A DNA stretch of 64,000 bases from Janthinobacterium sp. LM6. Its GTDB lineage: Bacteria > Pseudomonadota > Gammaproteobacteria > Burkholderiales > Burkholderiaceae_D. Below the pieces are notes generated by a model, which was not told the DNA's origin, searched no databases, and saw only the letters and a list, made by a program, of their open reading frames with translations. The translations under genes were made by a program, and so were the position numbers. Positions 44,633 to 55,408 of this stretch are shown here, piece by piece; within the stretch, counting starts at the first letter, position 1, and every line of letters starts with the position of its first letter. Location of the stretch: contig NZ_CP019510.1 of NCBI RefSeq assembly GCF_002002885.1, positions 4,588,001 to 4,652,000 on the forward strand, given 5' to 3'.

Positions 44633-45524
44633 CGTGCGCGCTTTTCGCCAGACACAAATCGGCCCAGGCGCGCGCCTTGGCCTTGCCCGTCCCGTCCTGC
44701 AACAGTTGCTCTGGGTGGAAGGTGGCCACGACGGAGGCCTTGCCCAGCTTGCGCACGGTGCCGCGCACGGGTTTTTCGCCGGGATTGATGCCGGCGGCGG
44801 CCATCGAGCCGAGCGTCAAAATGGTGCGCGGCTGCAGCAGGGCCAGTTCGCGCTCGAAATACGGGCGGCAGGCGGCGGACTCGGCTTCTGTCGGCAGGCG
44901 TTCCTGGCCCGCCTCGTCGAGCGGACGGCATTTCAGCAAGTGCGTGATGTACACATCGCTGCCCGCATCGACGGCGATGGCTTTGAGCATATTGTCGAGC
45001 AATTTTCCCTGCTCGCCCGGCAAGGCGCGCCCTTCCCGCTCTTCCAGGCGCGACGGGCTGCTGGCCAGCATCAGCCAATCGCCCTGGCGGTCGCCGCGGC
45101 CCATGACGACGCCCTTGCGCGTCTTGCACAGGTCGCAGCGCGCGCATTTGGCGACGGCGGCCGTCAAGCCTTCCCAGTCGAGGGCGGCGATATCGGCATC
45201 GCTCAGCTGTCTGGCGGGCGGCGGTGGCGGCGCATCGTCGAACCAGGCCGTGTCGTCGGACGCGGCGGGAGCGGCAGGCGTGGCAGGAGCGGGAGCGACG
45301 GCGACAGGCGCAGCAACGTCAACGGCTTTCACCTCAGCAACAACCTCAGCTGCGGGTACGCGCGGCGCGACCGGTTCAACCACGGCGGCCACCGGTGCCG
45401 CTGCTGCTTCCTCTACGATCTCGGCAACGTCAGCCGCTTCAGCGGCCTCGGGTGCGCCACCCTGGCGCAAGCGCCACAGGGGACCGACGCCCATTTCATC
45501 GAGGAAAACGGCGCTGCGGCTCAT
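44625..45524 (-). CDS. Uracil-DNA glycosylase-like protein (family 4 fold, altered motifs)
   Basis: A 299-residue protein. Residues about 25-105 are an Ala/Val/Pro-rich linker; the rest is a family-4 UDG-like domain. Iron-sulphur cysteines are readable at 130 and 133 (CDLC), 199 (KCRP) and 219. The usual motif 1 GEAPG is ASSPS at 154-158, and the usual Asn before the KCRP motif is His195; the His-Pro motif (270-271) is kept. It may be an Fe-S glycosylase with changed substrate, or have lost catalysis. It overlaps rimI upstream and DUF1853 downstream. Confidence 0.85.
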   Translation of the reverse strand: MSRSAVFLDEMGVGPLWRLRQGGAPEAAEAADVAEIVEEAAAAPVAAVVEPVAPRVPAAEVVAEVKAVDVAAPVAVAPAPATPAAPAASDDTAWFDDAPPPPPARQLSDADIAALDWEGLTAAVAKCARCDLCKTRKGVVMGRGDRQGDWLMLASSPSRLEEREGRALPGEQGKLLDNMLKAIAVDAGSDVYITHLLKCRPLDEAGQERLPTEAESAACRPYFERELALLQPRTILTLGSMAAAGINPGEKPVRGTVRKLGKASVVATFHPEQLLQDGTGKAKARAWADLCLAKSAHGG

Positions 45525-46012
45525 AAGGTATAACGCATCACGATGGCGTCCTCACGTTGCGAGTTACTGGCCGGATAGTATCCCTTGCGCCGGCCGATCT
45601 GTTCAAATCCATAGCGCTGATAAATATCGAGCGCGCGCACGTTCGACGGGCGCACTTCCAGCAGCATCGATTCCATGCCCAGCTGGCGCGCGCAGGCGCA
45701 GGACTGGTTCAGCAGGAAGCGGCCCAGTCCCTGGCCCTGGATGGCGCCTTCGACGGCCACGTTGAGCAAGTGCGCCTCATCGACGACCAGCATCAGCAAA
45801 AAGTAGCCAAGCAAGGTGCCATCCACGTCGCGCAGCACCCAGGCCGGATAGCCGCTCTTGAGCGAATCGACGAAGTTGCCGTGCGTCCAGGGATGCGGAT
45901 ACACGCGCTGCTCCAGCGCCAGCACCTCGGTCAAGTCCGCTTCGCCCATCGGCTGATAGTCGAGGCGCAGCAAGTCCCAGCCGGCAGCGCGGTCCTGGTC
46001 CGCCACACTCAT
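45521..46012 (-). CDS. rimI: Ribosomal protein S18 alanine N-acetyltransferase
   Basis: A 163-residue GNAT enzyme: acetyl-CoA loop in VEGAIQGQGLGRFLL, N-terminal EVLALEQRVYPHPWTHGNF and C-terminal YQRYGFEQIGRRKGYYPA typical of RimI, which acetylates the N-terminus of S18. The ATG at 46012 overlaps the tsaB stop, the usual tsaB-rimI coupling. Confidence 0.94.
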   Translation of the reverse strand: MSVADQDRAAGWDLLRLDYQPMGEADLTEVLALEQRVYPHPWTHGNFVDSLKSGYPAWVLRDVDGTLLGYFLLMLVVDEAHLLNVAVEGAIQGQGLGRFLLNQSCACARQLGMESMLLEVRPSNVRALDIYQRYGFEQIGRRKGYYPASNSQREDAIVMRYTL

Positions 46013-46734
46013 TGCGCGGACTCCGCCGCGGCCTTGGCCTGTTGCATCTCTTGCCGTTCCGCGCTGGTAAAGGCGATCTTGTTGCGCAAATACAAAGGCT
46101 GCGCCTCGGTCGCCGTCACGAACTGGCCGGCCGCAAACGCGATGCGCGCCAGCTGCGCCACTTGCACGGCGTGCGGCATGATGGCGGCGTCGGCCGTGGC
46201 GGCGCATGGCAGCGGGGCCAGCGCTTCGGCGTAGGCGCTAAAACCGTTGCCGCAAGCGGCCACGTCGCCTTGCGGCGCCACGCCGGCCGGCGCGCTCAGG
46301 GCCGGCGGCGCAACAATCTGCAAGCCATCCTGGTAATCATATTGCGCCCAGTACACTTCGCCCATGCGGGCGTCGAGCACGGTCACGATGCGTTGCGCGC
46401 CATGTTGCTGGTGGCACGCCAGCGCCATGGCGTCGAGGGTGACGACGGGCACGACAGGCAGCTTGGCGCCATAGGCCAGGCCTTGCGCGATGCCGCAAGC
46501 CGTGCGCACGCCCGTAAACGAGCCGGGGCCGGAGCCGTAGGCGATGGCATCGACGTCGGCCAGGGTCACGCCCGCTTCAGCGAGCAATTCCTGCACCATC
46601 GGCAAGATGGACTGGGAATGGGTGCGCACGCCCGACGACGCGCGGGACAGGACGACATCGCCGCGCAACAAGGCGCAGGAGGCGAGTTCGGACGAGGTTT
46701 CAATGGCAAGCAGGGTGGGAAGTAAGGTAGACAT
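46009..46734 (-). CDS. tsaB: tRNA threonylcarbamoyladenosine synthesis protein TsaB
   Basis: A 241-residue ASKHA-fold protein: LLAIETSSELASCALL at the start and AYGSGPGSFTGVRTACG about 65 residues in, both hallmarks. TsaB is the inactive partner of TsaD and is needed for the t6A modification of tRNAs. AAGGTAAAA precedes the ATG at 46734. First gene of the tsaB-rimI-UDG-DUF1853 operon. Confidence 0.96.
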   Translation of the reverse strand: MSTLLPTLLAIETSSELASCALLRGDVVLSRASSGVRTHSQSILPMVQELLAEAGVTLADVDAIAYGSGPGSFTGVRTACGIAQGLAYGAKLPVVPVVTLDAMALACHQQHGAQRIVTVLDARMGEVYWAQYDYQDGLQIVAPPALSAPAGVAPQGDVAACGNGFSAYAEALAPLPCAATADAAIMPHAVQVAQLARIAFAAGQFVTATEAQPLYLRNKIAFTSAERQEMQQAKAAAESAQ

Positions 46735-46847
46735 AGCGTATTTTACCTTGCCGCGCCATGGCATGGCACTCCCCGCCGCGACATGCCGTGGCAAGCCGGG
46801 CAGCCCTCACGCCGATGCGGCTTGCACAGCGGCCCCGCGAGGACGGC

Positions 46848-46853
46848 TATAAT
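46848..46853 (+). promoter_or_regulatory. -10 box of dapC promoter
   Basis: TATAAT, preceded 20 bases upstream by TTGCAC (46822-46827), a long spacer. The ATG at 46852 that overlaps it can therefore not be the start of dapC, supporting the GTG at 46960. Confidence 0.5.
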
Positions 46854-46959
46854 GAAAGACGCGGCTCATTATTTGACCGGCATCAAGTCTGCCGCGCCAA
46901 GCAATCGCCTAGCAATCGCTGAGCAACATCGTCTTTCCACTCTTGCCCTGGTCCGTTCC

Positions 46960-48189
46960 GTGAATCCACTTCTTGCTAAACTGCAACCATATCCCTTTGA
47001 AAAGCTGCGCCAGCTGTTTGCTGGCGTGACGGTCAATCCCGAGTATGCGCCCATCAGCCTGGGCATGGGCGAACCCAAGCACCCGACGCCGGCTTTCATC
47101 GAGCAGGCATTGGTCGACAATATCCATGGCCTGGCCAGCTATCCGACCACCATCGGTTCGGAAGCCTTGCGTACAGCCATCGCCGGCTGGCTCGAGCGCC
47201 GCTACGGCATCCCCAAGCTCAATCCTGCCACGCAAATCCTGCCCGTGAACGGTTCGCGCGAAGCGCTGTTTGCGCTGGCGCAAACGGTGATCGATCCGGC
47301 CGCCGGTTCGCTCGTGATCAGCCCGAATCCGTTTTACCAGATCTATGAAGGCGCCGCCTACCTGGCCGGCGCCGAACCGTATTTCGTCAATTCCGACCCG
47401 GCGCGCAATTTCGGCTGCGACTACGACAGCGTACCGGCCAGCGTGTGGGAAAAGGTCAAACTGCTGTTCCTGTGTTCGCCGGGCAACCCGACCGGTGCCG
47501 TCTTGACCCTGACGGACTGGGAACACCTGTTCGCCCTGTCCGAGCGCTACGATTTCGTCATCGCCGCCGACGAGTGCTATTCCGAGATTTACCACGGCGA
47601 CACGCCGCCGCTGGGCGCGCTGCAGGCGGCGCACATGCTGGGCCTGTCCACGGTCGAGCGCCCGTATGCGCGCCTGGTGGTGTTTTCCAGCCTGTCGAAG
47701 CGCTCGAACGTGCCGGGCATGCGCTCGGGCTTTGTCGCCGGCGACGCGGAAGTGCTGAAAAAATTCCTGCTCTACCGAACCTACCACGGCGGCGCCATGA
47801 GCCCTGCCGTGCAGGCGGCCTCCGTCGCGGCCTGGAACGACGAAACCCATGTCGAGGAAAATCGCGCCAAGTACCGCGCCAAGTTCGACGCCATCACGCC
47901 GCTGCTGCAATCGGTGATGGACGTGCAATTGCCGGACGCCGGCTTCTACCTGTGGGCCGACGTCAGCCGCACGGGCCTGTCCGACACCGAATTCGCGCAA
48001 CGCCTGTACGCCGAATATAATGTCACGGTATTGCCTGGCAGCTACCTGGCGCGCGACGCGCACGGCATAAATCCGGGCCGCAACCGCATCCGCATGGCCC
48101 TCGTGGCCGAAACGGCCGAAGGGCTGGAAGCGGCGTTACGCATAGTAAAATTCTGCCAGCAGCTTTCCGCATCCGCATTAACTCACTAA
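46960..48189 (+). CDS. dapC: Succinyldiaminopimelate transaminase
   Basis: A 409-residue class I/II aminotransferase matching the DapC group (NPLLAKLQPYPFEKLRQLF at the start). It transfers an amino group to succinyl-amino-oxopimelate in lysine and peptidoglycan synthesis. The PLP lysine is in FSSLSKRSNVPGMRSG. I start at GTG 46960, because homologues begin with MNPLL and the -10 box lies at 46848. dapD follows 12 bases later. Confidence 0.93.
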   Translation: MNPLLAKLQPYPFEKLRQLFAGVTVNPEYAPISLGMGEPKHPTPAFIEQALVDNIHGLASYPTTIGSEALRTAIAGWLERRYGIPKLNPATQILPVNGSREALFALAQTVIDPAAGSLVISPNPFYQIYEGAAYLAGAEPYFVNSDPARNFGCDYDSVPASVWEKVKLLFLCSPGNPTGAVLTLTDWEHLFALSERYDFVIAADECYSEIYHGDTPPLGALQAAHMLGLSTVERPYARLVVFSSLSKRSNVPGMRSGFVAGDAEVLKKFLLYRTYHGGAMSPAVQAASVAAWNDETHVEENRAKYRAKFDAITPLLQSVMDVQLPDAGFYLWADVSRTGLSDTEFAQRLYAEYNVTVLPGSYLARDAHGINPGRNRIRMALVAETAEGLEAALRIVKFCQQLSASALTH

Positions 48190-48201
48190 TAAGACATCAT
48201 C

Positions 48202-49029
48202 ATGAGCCAACAACTGCAAAACATCATCGACCTGGCCTGGGAAAACCGCGCCGAGATCAATCCGGGCAACGGCACGGCCGAACTGCGCGACGCCGTCTCC
48301 CACGTCATCAATGGCCTGGACAACGGCAGCATCCGCGTGGCGGAAAAAACCTCGGGCGACTGGGTCGTCAACCAGTGGGTCAAGAAAGCCGTGCTGCTGT
48401 CGTTCCGCCTGGAAGACAACGTCGTCCTGCCATCGGACGGCACGATGCAGTTCTACGACAAGGTCCCGACCAAGTTCGCCAACTACACCAAGGAAGACTT
48501 CGTCAAAGGCGGCTTCCGCGTGGTGCCGCCAGCCGTCGCCCGCCGCGGCAGCTTCATCGCCAAGAACGTCGTGCTGATGCCGTCCTACGTCAACATCGGC
48601 GCCTACGTCGATGAAGGCGCCATGGTCGACACCTGGGCCACCGTCGGTTCCTGCGCGCAAATTGGCAAGAACGTCCACCTGTCCGGCGGCGTCGGCATCG
48701 GCGGCGTGCTGGAGCCTATGCAAGCGAACCCGACCATCATCGAAGACAACTGCTTCATCGGCGCCCGTTCGGAAATCGTCGAAGGCGTGATCGTCGAAGA
48801 AAACTCCGTCATCTCGATGGGCGTGTACATCGGCCAGTCGACCAAGATCTACGACCGCGCCACGGGCGAAGTGACCTACGGCCGCGTGCCGGCCGGCTCC
48901 GTCGTGGTCTCGGGCAACCTGCCTTCGGAAGACGGCAAGTACTCGCTGTACTGCGCCGTGATCGTCAAGCGCGTGGATGCAAAAACGCGCGCCAAGACCG
49001 GCATCAACGAGTTGCTGCGCGGCATCTAA
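48202..49029 (+). CDS. dapD: Tetrahydrodipicolinate N-succinyltransferase
   Basis: A 275-residue acyltransferase of the left-handed beta-helix type; hexapeptide repeats run through [24 protein letters not shown] and [19 protein letters not shown]. It transfers succinyl from succinyl-CoA to tetrahydrodipicolinate. It lies just after dapC and is followed by a strong terminator. Confidence 0.97.
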   Translation: MSQQLQNIIDLAWENRAEINPGNGTAELRDAVSHVINGLDNGSIRVAEKTSGDWVVNQWVKKAVLLSFRLEDNVVLPSDGTMQFYDKVPTKFANYTKEDFVKGGFRVVPPAVARRGSFIAKNVVLMPSYVNIGAYVDEGAMVDTWATVGSCAQIGKNVHLSGGVGIGGVLEPMQANPTIIEDNCFIGARSEIVEGVIVEENSVISMGVYIGQSTKIYDRATGEVTYGRVPAGSVVVSGNLPSEDGKYSLYCAVIVKRVDAKTRAKTGINELLRGI

Positions 49030-49061
49030 TTACTGCGTCACAAGGCGCACGCAGCTCTCTG

Positions 49062-49085
49062 AATGTCCCGCTCCGGCGGGACATT
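49062..49085. terminator. Terminator after dapD
   Basis: Perfect 10-bp stem AATGTCCCGC (49062-49071), loop TCCG, GCGGGACATT (49076-49085), followed by TTCGTTT. Ends the dapCD transcript. Confidence 0.9.
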
Positions 49086-49151
49086 TTCGTTTCCAGAGCG
49101 CAACTTCAATCGTCGCGCAGCCATCACCCATCCTGTCCTATACTGGATGGC

Positions 49152-50699
49152 ATGAATACTCCTCCCGTATTGATCGTCGGCGCCGGCCCTACCGGCCTCA
49201 TGCTTGCCTTGCGCCTGGCGCGCCATGGCGTCGATTGCCGCATCATCGATAAAAACAGCGGCCCGGGGCAGGCGTCGCGGGCCATGGCCGTGCATGCGCG
49301 CACCCTGGAGTTTTACCAGCAGCTGGGCTTTGCCGACGAGCTGGTCAGCCTGGGCATCAAGATCAATGCCATGCACATCCACGAAGGGGGCGAGGAACTC
49401 GTGAAACTGGCGCTGGGCGAGATCGGCGAGGGACTGAGCCCCTATCCTTTCGTGCTGAGCCTGCCGCAGGACGAACACGAGCGTTTCCTCATCAGCAAGC
49501 TGGCAGCGGCCGGCATACACGTGGAATGGAACGTGGCGCTGGATCTGTGGACGCAGGACGATAGCGAAGTGCAAGCCATCCTGCTCCACAATGGCGAACG
49601 ACAATATTGCACGTTTGACTATATCTGCGGCTGCGACGGCGCCCGCAGCAAGGTGCGCGAGATCGCCGGCTTTGCGTTCTCCGGCGGCACCTACGACCAC
49701 CTGTATTACGTGGCCGATGCGCAAGTGGCTGGCAACAACACGGATTTGCACGCCCACCTGGGCGCGAACTCTTTTGCGCTGATGTTGCCCGTGCGCACCA
49801 GCGGCATGCAGCGCCTGATCGGCATCCTGCCCGACAAGCCGGAAGGCACGCCCGCGCCCGTCTTCGACGACGTGCGGGAACAGGTGGAAAGCTTGCTGAA
49901 TATCCAGGTCGAGCACGTGAACTGGTTTTCCACGTATAAAGTCCATCACCGGGTGGCGGCGCAGTTTCGCGAGCGGCGCTGCTTCATCCTCGGCGACGCG
50001 GCCCACCTGCACAGCCCCGTGGGCGGCCAGGGCATGAACACGGGCCTGGGCGACGCCGTCAACCTGGCGTGGAAACTGGCGCAAAAGCTGCGGGGACAAA
50101 GCAACGACGCCCTGCTCGACACCTATGAAAGCGAGCGCATCGTGTTTGCCCGCAAGCTCGTCGCCACCACCGACCGCGCCTTCCAGGCCATCGTCGCGCA
50201 AGGCATCGCCGGGCAATTCCTCCGGCGCTGGCTGGTGCCGCACGCGCTGCCCTTCCTCTCCGGCTTTGCACGGGCGCGTCGCTTGCTGTTCCGGACCGTG
50301 TCGCAAATCGAGATCAGCTACGAGGACAGCGCCCTCTCCGCCGGCCACGCGGAATACCTGCGCGGCGGCGACCGCCTGCCGTGGTTCTCGGACGGCACGC
50401 AAGACAATTTTATCGCCCTGCGCAGCATGGATTGGCAATTGCACATCTATGGCGAGCCGGCGCCCGAACTGCTGGACGAAGCGCGCGTGCTGAAACTGCC
50501 CGTGCATTGCTACACCTACAACGTGGCCGCCAAGCTGGCCGGCCTGGGCCGCGACGCGGCCTACCTCCTGCGCCCCGACGGCCACATCGCGCTGGCCCTG
50601 CACCAGCAGGAAAGCGGCGCCCTGCGCGCCCTGGCCTTGCGGCTGGGCCTGCATTTCGGTCCTGCCGAATCGGGCAAGGCGGCGCCCCGGCCGGTGTAG
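49152..50699 (+). CDS. FAD-dependent aromatic monooxygenase (PheA/TfdB family)
   Basis: A 515-residue flavoprotein: GAGPTG dinucleotide motif at residues 10-15, the DG motif CGCDGARSKVR, and the second FAD motif FILGDAAHLHSPVGGQGMN. The family hydroxylates phenols or other aromatic substrates with NAD(P)H. The C-terminal thioredoxin-like domain is short. It sits between dapD and yffB, splitting an otherwise conserved dap cluster, so it looks like an insertion. Substrate unknown. Confidence 0.9.
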   Translation: MNTPPVLIVGAGPTGLMLALRLARHGVDCRIIDKNSGPGQASRAMAVHARTLEFYQQLGFADELVSLGIKINAMHIHEGGEELVKLALGEIGEGLSPYPFVLSLPQDEHERFLISKLAAAGIHVEWNVALDLWTQDDSEVQAILLHNGERQYCTFDYICGCDGARSKVREIAGFAFSGGTYDHLYYVADAQVAGNNTDLHAHLGANSFALMLPVRTSGMQRLIGILPDKPEGTPAPVFDDVREQVESLLNIQVEHVNWFSTYKVHHRVAAQFRERRCFILGDAAHLHSPVGGQGMNTGLGDAVNLAWKLAQKLRGQSNDALLDTYESERIVFARKLVATTDRAFQAIVAQGIAGQFLRRWLVPHALPFLSGFARARRLLFRTVSQIEISYEDSALSAGHAEYLRGGDRLPWFSDGTQDNFIALRSMDWQLHIYGEPAPELLDEARVLKLPVHCYTYNVAAKLAGLGRDAAYLLRPDGHIALALHQQESGALRALALRLGLHFGPAESGKAAPRPV

Positions 50700-50726
50700 G
50701 GGAATCACGGGGCCGTGTTGCACTGC

Positions 50727-50754
50727 CGCATCGACTGCGCATCGACTGTATAAT
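50727..50754 (+). promoter_or_regulatory. Promoter of yffB-dapE-prmB with tandem 11-bp repeats
   Basis: CGCATCGACTG occurs twice in perfect tandem (50727-50737 and 50738-50748), directly followed by TATAAT (50749-50754). TTGCAC at 50718 is too far to be a normal -35. One helical turn between repeats suggests a regulator site that replaces the -35 contact. Confidence 0.5.
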
Positions 50755-50831
50755 GTCGGCTACCATCGCATTTTGTCCTGGCGCAAGCGCCGCGATCAAG
50801 CGAACCGCATTCATTCCCCTTAGCCCTACCC

Positions 50832-52380
<1,549 letters not shown>

Positions 52381-52436
52381 ACCAGAATACCGAGGCCCGT
52401 CACGGCGGGCCAGAACACCGTCTTTTCGAGAATGCC

Positions 52437-53327
52437 ATGACCCCGAACCCGTTTTCCACGCCACGCGACCTGCTGCGCTACGCCGTTACCCGTTTTAATA
52501 CCGCCAAGCTGTTTTTCGGCCACGGCAGCGCCGAAGCGTTCGACGAAGCCGCCTATCTGATCCTGCACACGTTGAAGTTGCCGCTCGACAAGCTCGAACC
52601 GTTCCTCGACGCCAAATTGCTGCCGTCGGAAGTGGCCAGCGTCATGAGCGTCATCGACCGCCGCAGCATCGACCGCGTGCCGGCCGCCTACATCACCAAG
52701 GAAGGCTGGCTGGGCACGTATAACTTCTACGTCGACGAGCGCGTGATCGTGCCCCGCTCCTTCATCGCCGAGCTGATCCCTGAGTACTTCTCGCCATGGG
52801 TGGCGGAACCGGAAGCCGTGGAAAACATCCTGGAACTGTGCACCGGCTCGGGCTGCCTATCGATCATGATGGCCGACGCCTTCCCGAACGCCCAGGTCGA
52901 CGCGGTGGACATTTCCGCCGACGCCCTGGCCGTGGCCAGGCGCAACGTCGACACGTACAAATTGCAAGACCGCGTGAACCTGATCGAATCGGACCTGTAC
53001 ACGAACGTGCCGGCCAAGAAATATGATTTGATCATCAGCAACCCGCCGTACGTGAATTCCGCGTCGATGGGCGCCCTGCCCCAGGAATACCTGGCCGAAC
53101 CGCAAATCGCCCTCGACGGCGGCAGCGACGGCATGGACCTGGTGCGCAAGATCATCGCCGGCGCGGCCGAGCGCCTGATGGACGACGGCATCCTGATGAT
53201 TGAAATCGGCAACGAACGCGCCTACGCGGAAGCGGCCTTCGGCGAACTGGGCCTGACCTGGCTGACGACGAGCGCCGGCGACGACATGGTCTTCCTGCTG
53301 ACGGCCGAGCAGCTCAAGCTGGTATAA
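52437..53327 (+). CDS. prmB: Ribosomal protein L3 glutamine methyltransferase
   Basis: A 296-residue SAM-dependent methyltransferase: ELCTGSGCLSI for SAM binding and NPPYVN for glutamine binding. PrmB methylates Gln150 of L3. PrmB rather than PrmC is favoured by the long N-terminal helical part (RYAVTRFNTAKLFFGHGS) and its dapE neighbour. Confidence 0.93.
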   Translation: MTPNPFSTPRDLLRYAVTRFNTAKLFFGHGSAEAFDEAAYLILHTLKLPLDKLEPFLDAKLLPSEVASVMSVIDRRSIDRVPAAYITKEGWLGTYNFYVDERVIVPRSFIAELIPEYFSPWVAEPEAVENILELCTGSGCLSIMMADAFPNAQVDAVDISADALAVARRNVDTYKLQDRVNLIESDLYTNVPAKKYDLIISNPPYVNSASMGALPQEYLAEPQIALDGGSDGMDLVRKIIAGAAERLMDDGILMIEIGNERAYAEAAFGELGLTWLTTSAGDDMVFLLTAEQLKLV

Positions 53328-53375
53328 GCGCTGGCGTCAGCGCGCAGCGCCTTAATTTACAACACAAAGAAAAAA

Positions 53376-55367
53376 ATGATACGTTTCCTACAAGTAAGCC
53401 TGATGCGCGGCATCAAACCGTTGCTCGAACAAGTCGATGTCACCCTCAATCCGGGCGACAAGATCGGCCTGATCGGCGCCAATGGCGCGGGCAAATCGAG
53501 CCTGTTCGCCATGATGCGCGGCGAATTGCACCCTGACCAGGGCGAGATCGATTTCCCGGCCAAATGGCGCGTGGCTTACGTGGCGCAGGAAACGCCGCCG
53601 CTGGACCGTGCCGCGCTCGACTACGCGATCGATGGCGACATCACCCTGCGCAAACTGGAAGCGGAACTGGCGCGCCTGGAATCGGAACCGGCCACGTCGG
53701 AAAACGGTATCGCCATCGGCGAGATCTACAGCGCCATGGCCGATGCCGATGCGTATACCGTGCAGTCGCGCGGCGAGCAATTGCTGCTGGGCCTGGGCTT
53801 CACCCTGGACCAGATGCAGCAACCGGTGGCCAGTTTCTCCGGCGGCTGGCGCATGCGTCTGAACCTGGCGCAGGCGCTGATGTGCCCGTCCGACCTGCTG
53901 CTGCTCGATGAACCGACCAACCATTTGGATCTGGACGCCATCATCTGGCTGGAAGACTGGCTCAAGCGCTACGCCGGCACCTTGCTGATCATTTCCCATG
54001 ACCGCGACTTCCTCGATGAAGTCGTCAACGTGGTCGTGCATATCGACGAGCGCAAGCTGAAACGCTACTCGGGCAACTACTCGAGCTTCGAGCGCCAGCG
54101 CGCGGCGCAGATGATCCTGGCCGCCGGCGCGCTGGAAAAGCAGCAGCGCAAGCGTGCCCATCTGGAATCGTTCGTGAACCGCTTCAAGGCGCAAGCGTCT
54201 AAGGCCCGCCAGGCACAAAGCCGCATGAAGGCGCTGGCAAAGATGGAAGAACTGGCGCCGCTGCGCGCCGCCGCCGAATTCTCGTTCGAATTCCGCGAGC
54301 CGCTGTCGGCCCCGAATCCGCTGCTGGTGATGGAAGACGTCGATGCGGGCTACAAGATCGAAAACGAAGCGACGGGCGAAATCACGCACAAGACCATCGT
54401 CAACGGCATCAAGTTTTCGCTGCAGATCGGCCAGCGTATCGGCTTGCTGGGCCAGAACGGCGCCGGCAAATCGACCCTGATCAAGACCATCGCGGGCGAA
54501 CTGATGCCTTTGACGGGCGACGCCACCATGGGCAAGGGCCTCAACATCGGCTACTTTGCCCAGCACCAGGTGGAAATGCTGCGCCACGACGAATCGCCGC
54601 TGTGGCATCTGGCGAAGATCGCCCCGACCGTGCGCGAGCAGGAACTGCGCAACTTCCTCGGCGGCTTCAACTTCCCCGGCAACATGGTCACCGCGTCGAT
54701 CGCACCGTTCTCGGGCGGCGAAAAAGCCCGTCTGGCGCTGGCGCTGATCGTCTGGCAGCGTCCTAACCTGCTGCTGCTCGATGAACCAACCAACCATCTG
54801 GATCTGGAAACGCGCGAAGCGCTGACGGAAGCGCTGGCCCAGTTCGAAGGCACGCTGGTCGTCGTTTCCCATGATCGCCACTTGCTGCGCGCCACCACCG
54901 ACGAATTCATCATCGTGGCCGACGGCAAGTTGCAACCGTTCGACGGCGACCTGGACGACTACAAGGATTGGCTGTTCAAGACCAAGCTGGGTAAAGGTAC
55001 CGATGTGCTGCCGGCCGCCGGCAAGGCCAACAAGACGGACTTCCCCGTCGTTTCGCCGGTAGTAGCCGCCCCGGCCCCTGCCGCGCCCGTGCGCGACAAG
55101 CGCAAGGAAGCGGAAGAGCGCCAGAAAACGGCCACCCTGCGCAAGCCGATCGAAAACAAGATCAAGCGCCAGGAAGAGCAGATCGCCAAGCGCAATGCGC
55201 AAAAGGCGGAAACCGACGCCAAGCTGGGCGAGCCGACCATCTACGACGCGGCCAACAAGGCCAAGCTGAAGCAATTGCTGGCCGATCAGACCTTCTTCAC
55301 CAAGGACCTGGCGCAGCTGGAAGCGGAATGGCTCGATCTGCAGGATCAACTGGAAAAGCTCGGTTAA
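53376..55367 (+). CDS. yheS: ABC-F ATPase, YheS type
   Basis: A 663-residue protein with two ABC domains and no membrane part. Walker A: GANGAGKSS (about 34) and GQNGAGKST (about 360); signatures FSGGWRMRL and FSGGEKARL; both Walker B segments end LDEPTNHLDL. The linker between the domains is of the YheS kind and the last 120 residues form a coiled coil. ABC-F proteins act on ribosomes; YheS-type ones rescue stalled translation. Length and sequence match YheS better than Uup. Confidence 0.93.
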   Translation: MIRFLQVSLMRGIKPLLEQVDVTLNPGDKIGLIGANGAGKSSLFAMMRGELHPDQGEIDFPAKWRVAYVAQETPPLDRAALDYAIDGDITLRKLEAELARLESEPATSENGIAIGEIYSAMADADAYTVQSRGEQLLLGLGFTLDQMQQPVASFSGGWRMRLNLAQALMCPSDLLLLDEPTNHLDLDAIIWLEDWLKRYAGTLLIISHDRDFLDEVVNVVVHIDERKLKRYSGNYSSFERQRAAQMILAAGALEKQQRKRAHLESFVNRFKAQASKARQAQSRMKALAKMEELAPLRAAAEFSFEFREPLSAPNPLLVMEDVDAGYKIENEATGEITHKTIVNGIKFSLQIGQRIGLLGQNGAGKSTLIKTIAGELMPLTGDATMGKGLNIGYFAQHQVEMLRHDESPLWHLAKIAPTVREQELRNFLGGFNFPGNMVTASIAPFSGGEKARLALALIVWQRPNLLLLDEPTNHLDLETREALTEALAQFEGTLVVVSHDRHLLRATTDEFIIVADGKLQPFDGDLDDYKDWLFKTKLGKGTDVLPAAGKANKTDFPVVSPVVAAPAPAAPVRDKRKEAEERQKTATLRKPIENKIKRQEEQIAKRNAQKAETDAKLGEPTIYDAANKAKLKQLLADQTFFTKDLAQLEAEWLDLQDQLEKLG

Positions 55368-55380
55368 TGCCGTAGCGACA

Positions 55381-55408
55381 AAAGACGACTCCCGGGTCGT
55401 CTTTTTTT
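55381..55408. terminator. Shared terminator of yheS and cheW
   Basis: AAAGACGAC (55381-55389), six bases, GTCGTCTTT (55396-55404), then T to 55408. The convergent cheW stop codon (55407-55409) lies in the T run, so it probably ends both transcripts. Confidence 0.88.

Noticed and set aside
46852..46959. Upstream ATG as start of dapC
   Set aside because: It overlaps the TATAAT box and adds residues absent from homologues; GTG 46960 is preferred.
53329..53353. Repeat-rich AGCGCTG/CAGCGC hairpin between prmB and yheS
   Set aside because: Imperfect, short and without T run; could be chance in GC-rich sequence.
53388..55349. Long open frame antisense to yheS
   Set aside because: Mirror of a conserved ABC-F gene; no motif in the translated product.
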